64,000 nucleotides of DNA from Clostridiaceae bacterium (GTDB lineage Bacteria; Bacillota; Clostridia; Lachnospirales; Lachnospiraceae), in the NCBI GenBank assembly GCA_910575795.1, contig CAJTGE010000005.1, positions 93,379 to 157,378 on the forward strand, written 5' to 3'. Numbering within the stretch: the first letter of the stretch is position 1; every line of letters begins with the position of its first letter. Below are positions 34,519 through 43,199 of the stretch, piece after piece. The notes beneath the pieces were generated by a model. The model did no database searches. It had not been told where the DNA came from and was given only the letters and a program-made list of their open reading frames with translations. The position numbers and the translations under genes were made by a program.

Positions 34519-36741
34519 ATGCATAAAAAGCGTATATTCGCGGCGGCGCTGGCCGTGGCGTGTACAGCGGCGCTTACAGGCTGCGCAGGAGGAACAGGGA
34601 GCCGGGAGGGCAGTGCGGACAAAAGTACAGACAGTCCGGCCGCTGAGGCAGACGGCGCGTCCGGCAAGGGCCGTTTTATGGAGGAGGAGATTGAGCTTCC
34701 AGAGGAGATGGGGGAGAATGGTATCGAGGACGTCGCGTCCCTTCCGGACGGAAGCCTTGAATTTGTGGTCCGCCCTGAGGGGGAGAAAGCCAGGCGCTAC
34801 CGCTATGACGGCTCTGGCTGGACAGAAGCCGGGGAGATTCCCGCGCCGGAGAGAGTCAATGTGTCGAAGCTGTTTTACGGAGGGGATGGCGCCCTGTATT
34901 ATGGAGGTTTTGACACGGACTATGTGTTCCACCTATGGACGCAGGAGGAAGGCGGCGGGATAAATGAGCGGTTTTCTGATGTGTTTGCCGTTCCGGAGGG
35001 AGAAGAGTATGGACTGATTCCTGATTTTGTGGGTATTCTCCCGGATCAGCGCCTTCTTGCCTCGGATATCTCGGAAGCCGCGCTTTATAATGAAGATGGA
35101 AAAAGGGGCTTTGTGCTTCCTCAGGATTTTCTGGGGACAGATAGCCGGAGCGCGGCGGCTCTTTCCGGAACGGATTATTATACGTTTTACAATCAGGAGA
35201 TCGTCCGCTACGATCTCCTGACCGGGAAACAGTCCGGGTCATTTCCCATGCCGGGCCAGGAGGCGGACGATTTCTATAGCTGGGGCCTGTTTACGGACGA
35301 GGGCTTTCTCTATGCGGCCGGAGCGTCAGGGCTTTACCGTATCAGTCAGGACGGGACAGTGTGGGAGCAGCTTATTGACGGAAGCTTAAATTCCATGGGA
35401 CGGCAGGATATCTATTTAAAGAGATTTGCAAAGGGTGCGGACGGGGATTTTTACGGAATTTATACGAATTATGACAAGGCGCATCTGTTCCGCTATTATT
35501 TTGACGAGACGGCGGACGCGGTTCCTGCGCAGACGCTGACGATCTATGCGCTGCGCGATCACGCGACCGTGCGGCAGGCGGCGGCGATATTCCAGAAGGA
35601 GAATCCGGGGATCCGTGTGGATTACCGCATCGCGGTGGAGGATCCGCGGGAGGCGGTGTCAGAGGACGTGATCCGGGCCCTGAATACGGAGCTTTTAAAC
35701 GGGGGCGGGGCGGATATCCTGATTCTGGACGGCCTTCCGGCCGAAATCTACAAAAAGAAGGGGATTCTGGCCGATTTAAGCGGGACTCTGTCCGATATGC
35801 GCGCCAGCCTTCTTCCCAATATGCTTTCCAATTATCTGGATGAGGAGGGGAAATGCTATTATCTCCCGGCGAGGGTGATGACGCCTGTCATGTTCGGTAG
35901 CAGGGCGGGCTGCGAAGCGCTGACGTCCCTGGATAAAATGGCGTCTTACGCGGGCGATACGCCGCTTTTTGCCCCGGATCTGTATGAAAATATCCTGCGC
36001 TTTACGGCGTATACGTGCTATGAGGAGATTTTTGAGCCCTCGGGAAAGATCCGCGACGGGGCGCTGCTGCGCTGGCTTTTGGCCGTAAAAAGCGCCGGCG
36101 GGAGAGGGCAGGCGAAGACGTCCTTTAATGAGAGTGAAATGGATCGCTTAAGTGTGGATAACAGCGTCTTTTTGGACGGCTTTGCGCGCCAGTGCGATTA
36201 TAACCTGGCCCTGGGGCGCTCCTCGGCGGCGGCGGAGCTTTTAACCTCCCTGGACGATGTGATGCTGCCGTTTGCGGCAGTGGAGATGCTTTCCTGCGAG
36301 GTTCCGGTATCGGGGCTTAAGAAAACCTTTGCGCCCTCCGTGGCAGCCGGGATCAACGCCTCATCCGGCAATCAGGAGGCGGCGGGAGCGTTCCTGCGCG
36401 TTTTATTCGGCGACGAGGTGCAGCGGGAATCGCTCGGGGACGGGTTTGCCGTGCGGACGGACAGCCTGGAGAGCTGGGCGGATATGGAAAAGGATATTTC
36501 CACGAGCACAAGCATGCGCGGCACGGATGTGCGTCTCGATGGGAAATGGCCGGATCGCCAGAAACGCGAGAATATCATAGGAATCGTGCGCCTGGCCTCT
36601 GTGCCGGCAGCGGTGGACGAATCGATCCTGCAGATTGTGGCCGACGGGTCTAAGGCATATTTTGAGGGAACGGAAAGCGCTGAGCAGGCGGCGGAGGCGA
36701 TCGGGAATAAGCTGCAGCTTATGTACAGCGAGAGGGAATAG
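34519..36741 (+). CDS. Extracellular solute-binding lipoprotein with extra N-terminal domain (carbohydrate-type ABC system)
   Basis: A 740-residue lipoprotein with lipobox AALTGC (Cys about 22). Residues from about 340 onward are the family-1 binding protein fold (QTLTIYALRDHATVRQAAAIFQKENPGI, LNGGGADILILDGLPAEIYKKKG). Residues 50-335 precede it and contain repeated strand-turn patterns (LPDGSLEFVVRPEGEKARRY, FLYAAGASGLYRISQDG) suggesting a beta-propeller-like domain. Normal family members are about 430 residues. It is followed by two permeases and preceded by a divergent two-component system. The ligand is unknown; the propeller could be a second binding or sensing surface. Confidence 0.88.
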   Translation: MHKKRIFAAALAVACTAALTGCAGGTGSREGSADKSTDSPAAEADGASGKGRFMEEEIELPEEMGENGIEDVASLPDGSLEFVVRPEGEKARRYRYDGSGWTEAGEIPAPERVNVSKLFYGGDGALYYGGFDTDYVFHLWTQEEGGGINERFSDVFAVPEGEEYGLIPDFVGILPDQRLLASDISEAALYNEDGKRGFVLPQDFLGTDSRSAAALSGTDYYTFYNQEIVRYDLLTGKQSGSFPMPGQEADDFYSWGLFTDEGFLYAAGASGLYRISQDGTVWEQLIDGSLNSMGRQDIYLKRFAKGADGDFYGIYTNYDKAHLFRYYFDETADAVPAQTLTIYALRDHATVRQAAAIFQKENPGIRVDYRIAVEDPREAVSEDVIRALNTELLNGGGADILILDGLPAEIYKKKGILADLSGTLSDMRASLLPNMLSNYLDEEGKCYYLPARVMTPVMFGSRAGCEALTSLDKMASYAGDTPLFAPDLYENILRFTAYTCYEEIFEPSGKIRDGALLRWLLAVKSAGGRGQAKTSFNESEMDRLSVDNSVFLDGFARQCDYNLALGRSSAAAELLTSLDDVMLPFAAVEMLSCEVPVSGLKKTFAPSVAAGINASSGNQEAAGAFLRVLFGDEVQRESLGDGFAVRTDSLESWADMEKDISTSTSMRGTDVRLDGKWPDRQKRENIIGIVRLASVPAAVDESILQIVADGSKAYFEGTESAEQAAEAIGNKLQLMYSERE

Positions 36742-36743
36742 AG

Positions 36744-37625
36744 GTGAGCCGTTCTTTACAGAGCGCTGCGCCAGGCCGCGGCCGGCGGCCTGGCAGGGGC
36801 ATGGGGAGACGGAAACGGGCGGGGAGAGATACGCGAAAGGCCCTGCCGTTCCTGCTCCTCAGCATGACAGGCGTCGCGGTTTTCGCGCTCTTTCCCTTTT
36901 TCGACGCGGTTGGGCGGACAAAAGGGCTTGCCGTCTACCGCGAGGTGCTTGCAAACCGGGCGTTTCGCCTGGCGGCGGGGAATACGGCGCGCTTTATGGG
37001 AACCGCCCTGCCGCTTTTGATGGCCGTGTCCTTTTTCCTGGCCCTGCTGGTCAGCCGTTCCTGCAAAAAGAGCCGCTTTTTTAAAACCGTGCTCGTGCTT
37101 CCGGCGGCGGTTCCGGCCGCCGGGGTAGCGCTTTTGTGGAAAATGGTATTCTGCGGGGACGGGATTGTAAACCGCCTGGCCGGCCTTTCCGTTGACTGGA
37201 TCCACGGGCCTGAGTCGTTTGCGGTTCTGGTGTTTGCCTATCTGTGGAAAAATACGGGCTACCAGATGCTCCTGTGGCTGGCGGCGCTGGCCGCGATACC
37301 GGATGAGCTTTACGAGGCCGCTGAGGTTGACGGGGCGGGGGAATTCAGAAAGCTTATCCATATCACGCTGCCGCAGGTCAGGCGGGCGTCTGGGATGATC
37401 CTGTTTCTGGCCGTGATCAATTCCTTTAAGGTCTTCCGCGAGGCTTATATTGTGGCGGGGCCGTATCCGCATGAGCGGATCTACATGCTGCAGCATTTAT
37501 TTAACCACTGGTTTCTGAATCTGGAGATCGAAAAGATGAGCGCGGCCGCAGTGATGCTGACTGCGTGCATCGTCGGGACGATGGGCGTGTCTGCGCTTTT
37601 GCCGCGGATGCTGAAAAGGAGATAA
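36744..37625 (+). CDS. Carbohydrate-type ABC transporter permease, MalF/UgpA-like
   Basis: A 293-residue permease starting at GTG 36744 after GAGAGGGA. It has a basic N-terminus and six predicted helices. The EAA loop is YEAAEVDGAGEFRKLIHITL, diagnostic for the sugar-type branch. It follows the binding protein by two bases. Confidence 0.9.
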   Translation: MSRSLQSAAPGRGRRPGRGMGRRKRAGRDTRKALPFLLLSMTGVAVFALFPFFDAVGRTKGLAVYREVLANRAFRLAAGNTARFMGTALPLLMAVSFFLALLVSRSCKKSRFFKTVLVLPAAVPAAGVALLWKMVFCGDGIVNRLAGLSVDWIHGPESFAVLVFAYLWKNTGYQMLLWLAALAAIPDELYEAAEVDGAGEFRKLIHITLPQVRRASGMILFLAVINSFKVFREAYIVAGPYPHERIYMLQHLFNHWFLNLEIEKMSAAAVMLTACIVGTMGVSALLPRMLKRR

Positions 37626-37708
37626 CAGCCCGGGCCGCCTGGGACATGTTTTAAGCAGGCGCGGAGAGATTCCGGGAGTACATTATTATACAAAAGGAGG
37701 CGGACGTC

Positions 37709-38569
37709 ATGAAAAAAGCAAAGAGAAGAAAGGGGAGGTACAGCGGATTCCTTCTTCTGGCGGTCAGCGTATGCTTTGTGATACTTCCCCTGCTTTTGAT
37801 GGGCGCCGCGTCCTTTATGGCAGGGGATGAGCTTGCCTTCCGCTATCTGGAAGCGCTGGGGCTGGGGAAGGGGCCGGTGCGGCCGGCGTTACTCCCCGAT
37901 TATCCGACCATCGCGCCGTACAGAGAGCTTTTCCTGCATTCGCCCGGCTTCTTTGTCATGTTCTGGAATTCCTGCCTGCAGGTTTTCGGGATCCTGGCAG
38001 GGCAGCTTCTGGCAGGGATGCCGGCGGCCTGGGCCTTTGCCCGTTTCCGTTTCCCGGGAAAACGGATTTTATTTCTCCTGTATCTGCTGCTGATGATCAT
38101 GCCTTTTCAGGTAATGATGGCGCCTTCTTACCTGATTCTTGAGCGGCTGGGCCTTCTGGATACGCATCTGGCGATCCTCGTTCCCGGGATTTTTTCCACC
38201 TTTCCGGTCTATATCATGGAGCGTTTTTTTGAGAGTATCCCGAACTCGCTTCTCGAAGCCGCGTATATCGACGGGGCCGGGGAATGGACCGCTTTTGTGC
38301 GCGTGGGGATCCCCATGGGCTTTCCGGGTGTCATGACGGCTCTTTTGCTGGACTTTTTTGAATACTGGAGCGCGCTGGAGCAGCCGCTTACCTTTTTAAA
38401 GGATAAGACGCTCTGGCCGCTGTCCCTGTACCTGCCGAATGTGACGGCCGACAAGGCGTCCGTGGCCTTTGCCGCGGGCGCAGTCGCTATCCTTTTGCCG
38501 GCGCTTCTTTATTTAAACGGGCAGACATGGCTGGAGCAGGGGATCTATGCGTCAGGGATCAAAGAATAG
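37709..38569 (+). CDS. Carbohydrate-type ABC transporter permease, MalG/UgpE-like
   Basis: A 286-residue permease with six predicted helices and the EAA loop LEAAYIDGAGEWTAFVRVGI. The start follows AAAAGGAGG. The operon holds no ATPase gene, so the system must borrow one, as sugar importers served by MsiK-like shared ATPases do. The external N-terminal loop (FMAGDELAFRYLEALGLG with PDYPTIAPYRELF) is typical of MalG relatives. Confidence 0.9.
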   Translation: MKKAKRRKGRYSGFLLLAVSVCFVILPLLLMGAASFMAGDELAFRYLEALGLGKGPVRPALLPDYPTIAPYRELFLHSPGFFVMFWNSCLQVFGILAGQLLAGMPAAWAFARFRFPGKRILFLLYLLLMIMPFQVMMAPSYLILERLGLLDTHLAILVPGIFSTFPVYIMERFFESIPNSLLEAAYIDGAGEWTAFVRVGIPMGFPGVMTALLLDFFEYWSALEQPLTFLKDKTLWPLSLYLPNVTADKASVAFAAGAVAILLPALLYLNGQTWLEQGIYASGIKE

Positions 38570-38596
38570 ATGTACAAGAAGATGAGCCCCGTGAAC

Positions 38597-38801
38597 CAAT
38601 AGTAATTAGTTAAGCGGAACGATTGCAGGGCGTTGTTTGTCGTGAGAGGGCCGCCGGTGTCAGATTCTAAATCCATAAGGAACCCGTAGAAAACCGTCGG
38701 CGCTTAGCGAGGTCTTTTCGAGCTTAGCGTCCGCTGCGCTTTTCTCCGAGCGGGAGCGGGGTTCCGTTGGATACAGGAGCTGGCGACGGCGGCCTCCTCA
38801 C
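38597..38801 (+). repeat. Dispersed palindromic repeat, copy 2
   Basis: In the 295-base gap between the permease and the HlyD-like gene. The core 38641-38801 is very similar to copy 1. A left arm from 38597 (CAATAGTAATTAGTTAAGCG) matches the ends of the element at 41271-41888. The matching right arm is missing, so this copy is truncated. The base words GTGAAC precede it, as they do the copy at 41271. I see no gene in this gap. Confidence 0.75.
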
Positions 38802-38864
38802 AATGAACCATAGCCTACATATATTTTAACTTCGTTCCAGGAGAAAGGGAAGGACAACAAGAGG

Positions 38865-40631
38865 ATGGAAGACAGAAAACGCCGGATATACAGAGGCGCG
38901 CTGGCCGCCTTTTTTGCCGTTATGGCGCTGTTTACGGTTTTATCCCGGATCGTGGACGCCAGGGAGACGGCGAAGGTGAAGCTGACCTATGCCAGCCGGG
39001 GCAATGTTACGAAAACGGTCAGGGGGAGCGGCACAGTGGAGGCCGGGGCGGAGATCGGGATCCGCCTGACGCCGGGACTGCGGGTGGGAGAGATAACCGC
39101 CCTGCCGGGAGCTTTTGTCAGGGAGGGGGATCTCCTGTTTTGCTATACAGAGGCTTCCATCCTCGAGCGCCTGGAGGAGGTGGGCAAGGAGATCCGCCGG
39201 CTGGAGCTTGAAATGGAGCAGGAGACAATACGGGCGAATTCCTTTCAGGGCGTGACAGAGGCCGAGGCGGCCGAACAGGCATTGGGCTTTGCCAGGAAAG
39301 AGCAGGAGCGCTTAAGCAGAAAGGAGCGCGAGGCAAACGCGGAATATGAGCGCCAGGCTGAGAGGCTGCGTTCCTACTATAAAAAGCGCCTGGATTTATC
39401 GGAGGAGGAACTGATCCGCGCAAGCTACGGCGATTACGCCATGAGCCGCACGGACTATAAGAGCGCAAAGATGGACCGCGAAAGCCGGGTCAAAGAGATT
39501 GAGCGCAACATAAAGGAGACAGAGACAGCGAGAAAGAGGCTGGAAAAGAAGCGGGAAAAGGCGCAGGAGAAGGCCGATTCAGAAGACGCGACGGATGCGG
39601 ACGCGGCGGCGCTTCTGCAGATCGAGGAGGAAATCGAGGACTGCGAGGAACGGCTTGAGGAGCTTTCGGAGGATCTGGAGGATACAAAGGATCAGATGGA
39701 TCTCAAGGTCGAACGGGCGCGGGAGGAAATGGAGGAAAAGGAGGACATTTACGACCGCGCGGGCGAGGAGGCGGACAGCGCCAGGCTGGCGTTAAAGGAA
39801 AGCTATGAAAACGGGCTGCGCCAGGAGTTTAACCTTGTCAAATCAGCCGGGGACGCCAGGGAGGCGGCTGACCGCGCGGTGGAGGCGGCCCTTGTGGAGC
39901 TTGAAAACGCCAGGAAAAACGACAGGGCCAGGGAATTAACCGCCGAACAGGCAAGACGGCTGGCAGCTTTGCAGAACGAGGCGAGACGCCTGGATCTTGA
40001 GGATCTTAAGGAGGAACAGGCGGCCCTTAAGGCGCTTTTAGACGCGGGCGGGGCGGTAAGGGCCGAAGGCTCCGGCAGCGTTACCAGAGTGGAGCTGGAG
40101 ACGGGAAAGGTGATAAACGGGTCGGAGCGCTTTCTGTTATCCACCGGAGATTTCCGGTTTACAGGCAGCTTTGACAGGGAGACGGAAGGCAGCGTGCAGG
40201 CAGGGGAAGCGATTGATATCACTCTGGAGGGGGAGACGTATCCTGTGCCGTCCGTGATTTCGCAGGTGGATCTCGTCTCGGATCCCGGCGCGGGAACCCT
40301 GACGGCCCCTCTCGCGGGCGGGGCCGCGATGCTGGGCCAGAAGGCGTCCTTTGAGGTAAAGAGAAACGGGGAGATTTACAACACCGTGATTCCGGCCGCG
40401 GCGCTGCGAAAGGACACAGAAGGCTGGTACTGCCTCGCGGCCCGCCGGCAGAAGACGATTCTGGGCGAGGAGTACCGGGCGGTGCGCATCGATCTGCGCC
40501 TGTTGCTGGCAGGGGACGCCTCGGCGGCGGTGGAGGGCGCTTTGTCCGCGGAGGAGCCGGTTATCACAGGAAGCGACCGGGTCGTAAACGCCGGGGACCG
40601 GGTGCGGCCGATGTCAGAGCTTTTGGAGTAG
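38865..40631 (+). CDS. HlyD/RND-type efflux adaptor (membrane fusion) protein
   Basis: A 588-residue protein. One N-terminal helix (ALAAFFAVMALFTVLSRIV) anchors it; a biotinyl-lipoyl-like half motif GSGTVEAGAEIGIRLTPGLRVGEI follows. About residues 100-390 form a very long charged coiled coil (RLEKKREKAQEKADSEDATD region), and beta-barrel strands follow (AEGSGSVTRVELETGKVI, FRFTGSFDRETEGSVQAGEA). Such adaptors link an inner transporter to outer components; in Gram-positives they partner MacB-like ABC exporters. No ABC ATPase is adjacent, only the small protein at 40636. Confidence 0.85.
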   Translation: MEDRKRRIYRGALAAFFAVMALFTVLSRIVDARETAKVKLTYASRGNVTKTVRGSGTVEAGAEIGIRLTPGLRVGEITALPGAFVREGDLLFCYTEASILERLEEVGKEIRRLELEMEQETIRANSFQGVTEAEAAEQALGFARKEQERLSRKEREANAEYERQAERLRSYYKKRLDLSEEELIRASYGDYAMSRTDYKSAKMDRESRVKEIERNIKETETARKRLEKKREKAQEKADSEDATDADAAALLQIEEEIEDCEERLEELSEDLEDTKDQMDLKVERAREEMEEKEDIYDRAGEEADSARLALKESYENGLRQEFNLVKSAGDAREAADRAVEAALVELENARKNDRARELTAEQARRLAALQNEARRLDLEDLKEEQAALKALLDAGGAVRAEGSGSVTRVELETGKVINGSERFLLSTGDFRFTGSFDRETEGSVQAGEAIDITLEGETYPVPSVISQVDLVSDPGAGTLTAPLAGGAAMLGQKASFEVKRNGEIYNTVIPAAALRKDTEGWYCLAARRQKTILGEEYRAVRIDLRLLLAGDASAAVEGALSAEEPVITGSDRVVNAGDRVRPMSELLE

Positions 40632-40635
40632 CGCA

Positions 40636-41268
40636 ATGAATACGGAATGGATGAAGCGTGTAAAAAAATTTGTTTTGCCGGCGATGGGGATCGTTCTTTT
40701 CGGGCTTTGGATCCTGTATATCGGCCTTGGCTTCGGCTTTTTTAAGCCGTGGGGCGGGATTTTAGGCTCACAGCAGCCGCGCCGTGCGGAATGTGATCTG
40801 TCGTTTCGCAATGTGTCCATGGAGGAATTGGAGGCGCTTGAGGAAGAACAGAGGGGCGGGCCGGCGGGACTGGCCGCTGTGGCGGCCTGGCGCACGGAAA
40901 CAGGCGGGCCGGTGCGGGACGGCGTAACCGGAAAAGAGGTGAACGCCGGCGTGATCCGCGTGTACGGGCCCTTTGATCTGGCGTTTCCGTCGCGGGTCCT
41001 GAGCGGATCCTTAAGCCAGAATATGAGGCCGGGGGACTGTGTGTTGACCGGCGCGCTTTCATGGGAGCTTTTTGGGTCTGTGGATACGCAGGGGTGCGAG
41101 CTGAGCTTTGGGGGCGCGTCCTACCGCGTGGCAGCGGTTGTTGACCGGAAGGAGAAGGTGATTTTTTTCGCCGCTTTAAAGGGGTGGGCGCAGAGGGCGG
41201 CGTTTGCGTTTCGCAGCGGGGAACGGATAGGGGAGAAATTGGAGGCGATTGGGTTTGGGGGGCGGTGA
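40636..41268 (+). CDS. Single-pass protein resembling the extracytoplasmic domain of a MacB-type permease
   Basis: A 210-residue protein with one N-terminal helix (FVLPAMGIVLFGLWILYIGL) and an external domain. The stretch SQNMRPGDCVLTGALSWELFGS followed by GCELSFGGASYRVAAVVD recalls the MacB periplasmic core (complex assembly, strand, variable loop, 'inherent' assembly). The helices that would follow in a permease are absent. The stop codon lies in the target duplication of the element at 41271, so the insertion fell just after the gene and did not truncate it. It probably acts with the adaptor four bases upstream; family assignment is tentative. Confidence 0.6.
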   Translation: MNTEWMKRVKKFVLPAMGIVLFGLWILYIGLGFGFFKPWGGILGSQQPRRAECDLSFRNVSMEELEALEEEQRGGPAGLAAVAAWRTETGGPVRDGVTGKEVNAGVIRVYGPFDLAFPSRVLSGSLSQNMRPGDCVLTGALSWELFGSVDTQGCELSFGGASYRVAAVVDRKEKVIFFAALKGWAQRAAFAFRSGERIGEKLEAIGFGGR

Positions 41269-41270
41269 AC

Positions 41271-41888
41271 CAATGGCATTTAGTTAAGCGGACGATTGCG
41301 GGATGTTGTTTATCGTGGGGAGGCCGCCGTCGCCAGCTCCTGTATCCAACGGAACCCCGCTCCCGCTCGGAGAAAAGCGCAGCGGTACTAAGCTCGAAAA
41401 GACCTCGCTAAGTACCGGCGGTTTTCTACGGGTTCCTTATGGATACAGGAGCTGGCGACGGCGGCGTTATCAGCGGGCCGGGAATCCGTTTCATCCCTCC
41501 GAAAGTCCTGTAATACGTTTGTCTGGCATAGACGGGCAGGAATATCCTTTGCCCGAATTGCAGATAATCAGCATAATTGTTTTATATATTCTGTTTTATA
41601 ATGATTCGATGAATATTTAACTGATATATTTTGTGATTTTATCACCCCCCAATTGACTCTTTCTAGGTTTGTTCATTCGACAAACACTTCATGGTATAAA
41701 TGCAAATATATCATGTTTTTACACAATGGTAACAATCTTTTCAACTAAATTTGGAAAGAAGCAAAAAATTATTCGTATGCTATAGCCATGATGATCCATA
41801 TTATTTGATATTTTTATTATAGCCTGGCGGCCCTCTCACGACAAACTACGCCCCACGATCGTTCATTTCGCTTAACTAATTACCATTG
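41271..41888. mobile_element. 618-bp miniature transposable element with terminal inverted repeats and 10-bp target duplication (repeat copy 3)
   Basis: The ends are inverted repeats of about 60 bases, beginning CAATGG and ending CCATTG, with shared words TTAGTTAAGCG, CGAT, GTTT.TCGTG and GGCCGCC. GGCGGTGAAC is directly repeated on both sides (41261-41270 and 41889-41898). The interior holds an inverted copy of the dispersed repeat core (41314-41466) and about 355 AT-rich bases (41467-41821) with no gene that I can see. No transposase is encoded, so it would need one from elsewhere. Confidence 0.75.
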
Positions 41889-41943
41889 GGCGGTGAACAG
41901 TAACAGCGGAAAAATAAGTTATAAAGAATTCATGAAAGATTTG

Positions 41944-41972
41944 TTGCATTAGCCGATATAAGATAATAAAAT
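41944..41972 (+). promoter_or_regulatory. Promoter of the decayed antitoxin/GNAT locus
   Basis: TTGCAT (41944-41949) and TAAAAT (41967-41972) with a 17-base spacer, about 60 bases before the small gene at 42032. Confidence 0.55.
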
Positions 41973-42031
41973 AGAGATACAAAAGTATGAATTGCAGCGG
42001 AAGAACCATACTGACAAAGGAGGTGTTTATT

Positions 42032-42127
42032 ATGGCAGCTTCAAGTATCACAAAGGATTTTGTCATTTCCGGCAAGGAACAGGTAGAGATATTTATCAAT
42101 GCGATTGAAGAATCTGCCAGGAAATGA
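42032..42127 (+). pseudogene. Truncated antitoxin-like small gene
   Basis: A 31-residue frame (start MAASSITKDFVISGKEQVEI) after AAAGGAGGTG. This N-terminus resembles short proteins found upstream of GNAT acetyltransferase toxins in Clostridia, which are about twice as long. It stops early and is followed by a broken GNAT gene, so it looks like the remnant of an antitoxin. Confidence 0.5.
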
Positions 42128-42395
42128 TAAGTTTTTTTCGGTAATATCCGTGAGTATTTGGCATTGGGGAACGACGAAGAAGCCGGAGAGCCAGCGCTGG
42201 TTGAATTGCTTTCCGGCTTTTCCAGTCCGAAGAATAAGGACGTGGAACGTTTTTTGAAAAAGAGCGCCATAGGGTTCACGAAAAAGAACCAGTCCGTCCA
42301 TACCTTGTAGTCTCAGCAGAGGATGTCAGGTTGCTTGGATATTTTACACTCGCTAAAAACAAGTTCCCGGCCTTATCAGGAATGAATGGAATAAA
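42128..42395 (+). pseudogene. GNAT family N-acetyltransferase (toxin type), frameshifted and truncated
   Basis: One frame gives FFGNIREYLALGNDEEAGEP and DVERFLKKSAIGFTKKNQSV before a stop at 42308-42310. A one-base shift continues as YLVVSAEDVRLLGYFTLAKN, after which the match ends. A run of seven T at 42132-42138 also shifts the start. The AcCoA-binding half is missing. With the short gene upstream this is a dead toxin-antitoxin locus. Confidence 0.75.
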
Positions 42396-42412
42396 GAAAG
42401 GAGGGAGTTTAT

Positions 42413-42754
42413 ATGCCGGCTATGATGGATAATATGCTTGGACAGTATGTAGAAGAAGTAAGGAAAATTTATGGAAATCATTTAAAGTCTGTGATCCTTT
42501 ATGGATCGTATGCCAGGGGAGATTTCAGGCCGGATTCTGACATTGATATTATGATTCTGGTGGATCTGACAGACCTGGAGATTGAAAAATACCGGAAACA
42601 CCTGTCATGGATTACGTTTGATTTTAATGATGAACATGATACGGATATCAAACCGATTGCAAAAAGCGACGCGCATTTTAAAAAATGGCTGAGTGCTTAT
42701 CCCTTCTACGCCAATGTCCGAAAGGAAGGAGTGGAATTGTATGGGGCAACCTGA
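42413..42754 (+). CDS. MNT-type nucleotidyltransferase antitoxin
   Basis: A 113-residue minimal nucleotidyltransferase. The signature GSYARGDFRPDSDIDIMI has the two metal-binding aspartates. In MntA/HepT systems the nucleotidyltransferase inactivates its HEPN partner by adding AMP. The next gene encodes that partner and overlaps by 14 bases. The start follows AAAGGAGGG. The pair is more AT-rich than its surroundings, which fits horizontal transfer. Confidence 0.9.
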   Translation: MPAMMDNMLGQYVEEVRKIYGNHLKSVILYGSYARGDFRPDSDIDIMILVDLTDLEIEKYRKHLSWITFDFNDEHDTDIKPIAKSDAHFKKWLSAYPFYANVRKEGVELYGAT

Positions 42755-43160
42755 AAGAGGAGACGTGAATGATTTGGCGCGCTACCGTCTGGAGACGGCA
42801 AAGAGTGATCTACAGTCAGCGAATATATTGATCAGGGAAAAGGAGTACAGGGGAGCGAATAACCGGGCTTACTATGCCATTTATCACGCGATTTCGGCGG
42901 CTCATGCATTGGACGGAAGGTCGTATAAAAGACATAAAGATACGCTGGCTAATTTCAATAAAGACTATGTAAAGACAGGAATTTTTCCAAAAGAATTTGG
43001 GAGAAAAATTGCACTGGCAGAGGAGATCCGTCATGCCAGTGATTATGATGATTTTTATCTTGCAACAAAAGAGAAGGCCGAGGAGCAGGCTTTAACGGCC
43101 AAAGAACTGATTAAGCAAATTGAAACATATTGCGTAAATCGAATGAAGGATTGCTTTTGA
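42741..43160 (+). CDS. HEPN domain toxin of an MNT/HEPN pair
   Basis: A 139-residue HEPN protein. The motif RAYYAIYH (Arg, six residues, His) is the HEPN active-site signature; helices before and after it are as expected (RYRLETAKSDLQSANILI, KEKAEEQALTAKELIKQIE). HEPN toxins cleave RNA. I start at the ATG at 42741, inside the end of the partner, after AAGGAAGGAG; a longer frame from 42693 is unlikely. The pair may act as a toxin-antitoxin or anti-phage module. Confidence 0.88.
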   Translation: MGQPERGDVNDLARYRLETAKSDLQSANILIREKEYRGANNRAYYAIYHAISAAHALDGRSYKRHKDTLANFNKDYVKTGIFPKEFGRKIALAEEIRHASDYDDFYLATKEKAEEQALTAKELIKQIETYCVNRMKDCF

Positions 43161-43199
43161 GCCCAAAGCATGAGCGCCGCCTCCCCCTTCCAGGGCGGG

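Noticed and set aside
40636..41268. Permease truncated by the miniature element
   Set aside because: The stop codon is in the duplicated target sequence itself, so the reading frame ended there before the insertion.
42693..42741. N-terminal extension of the HEPN protein
   Set aside because: These bases code for the end of the nucleotidyltransferase, and the ATG at 42741 has a proper ribosome site.
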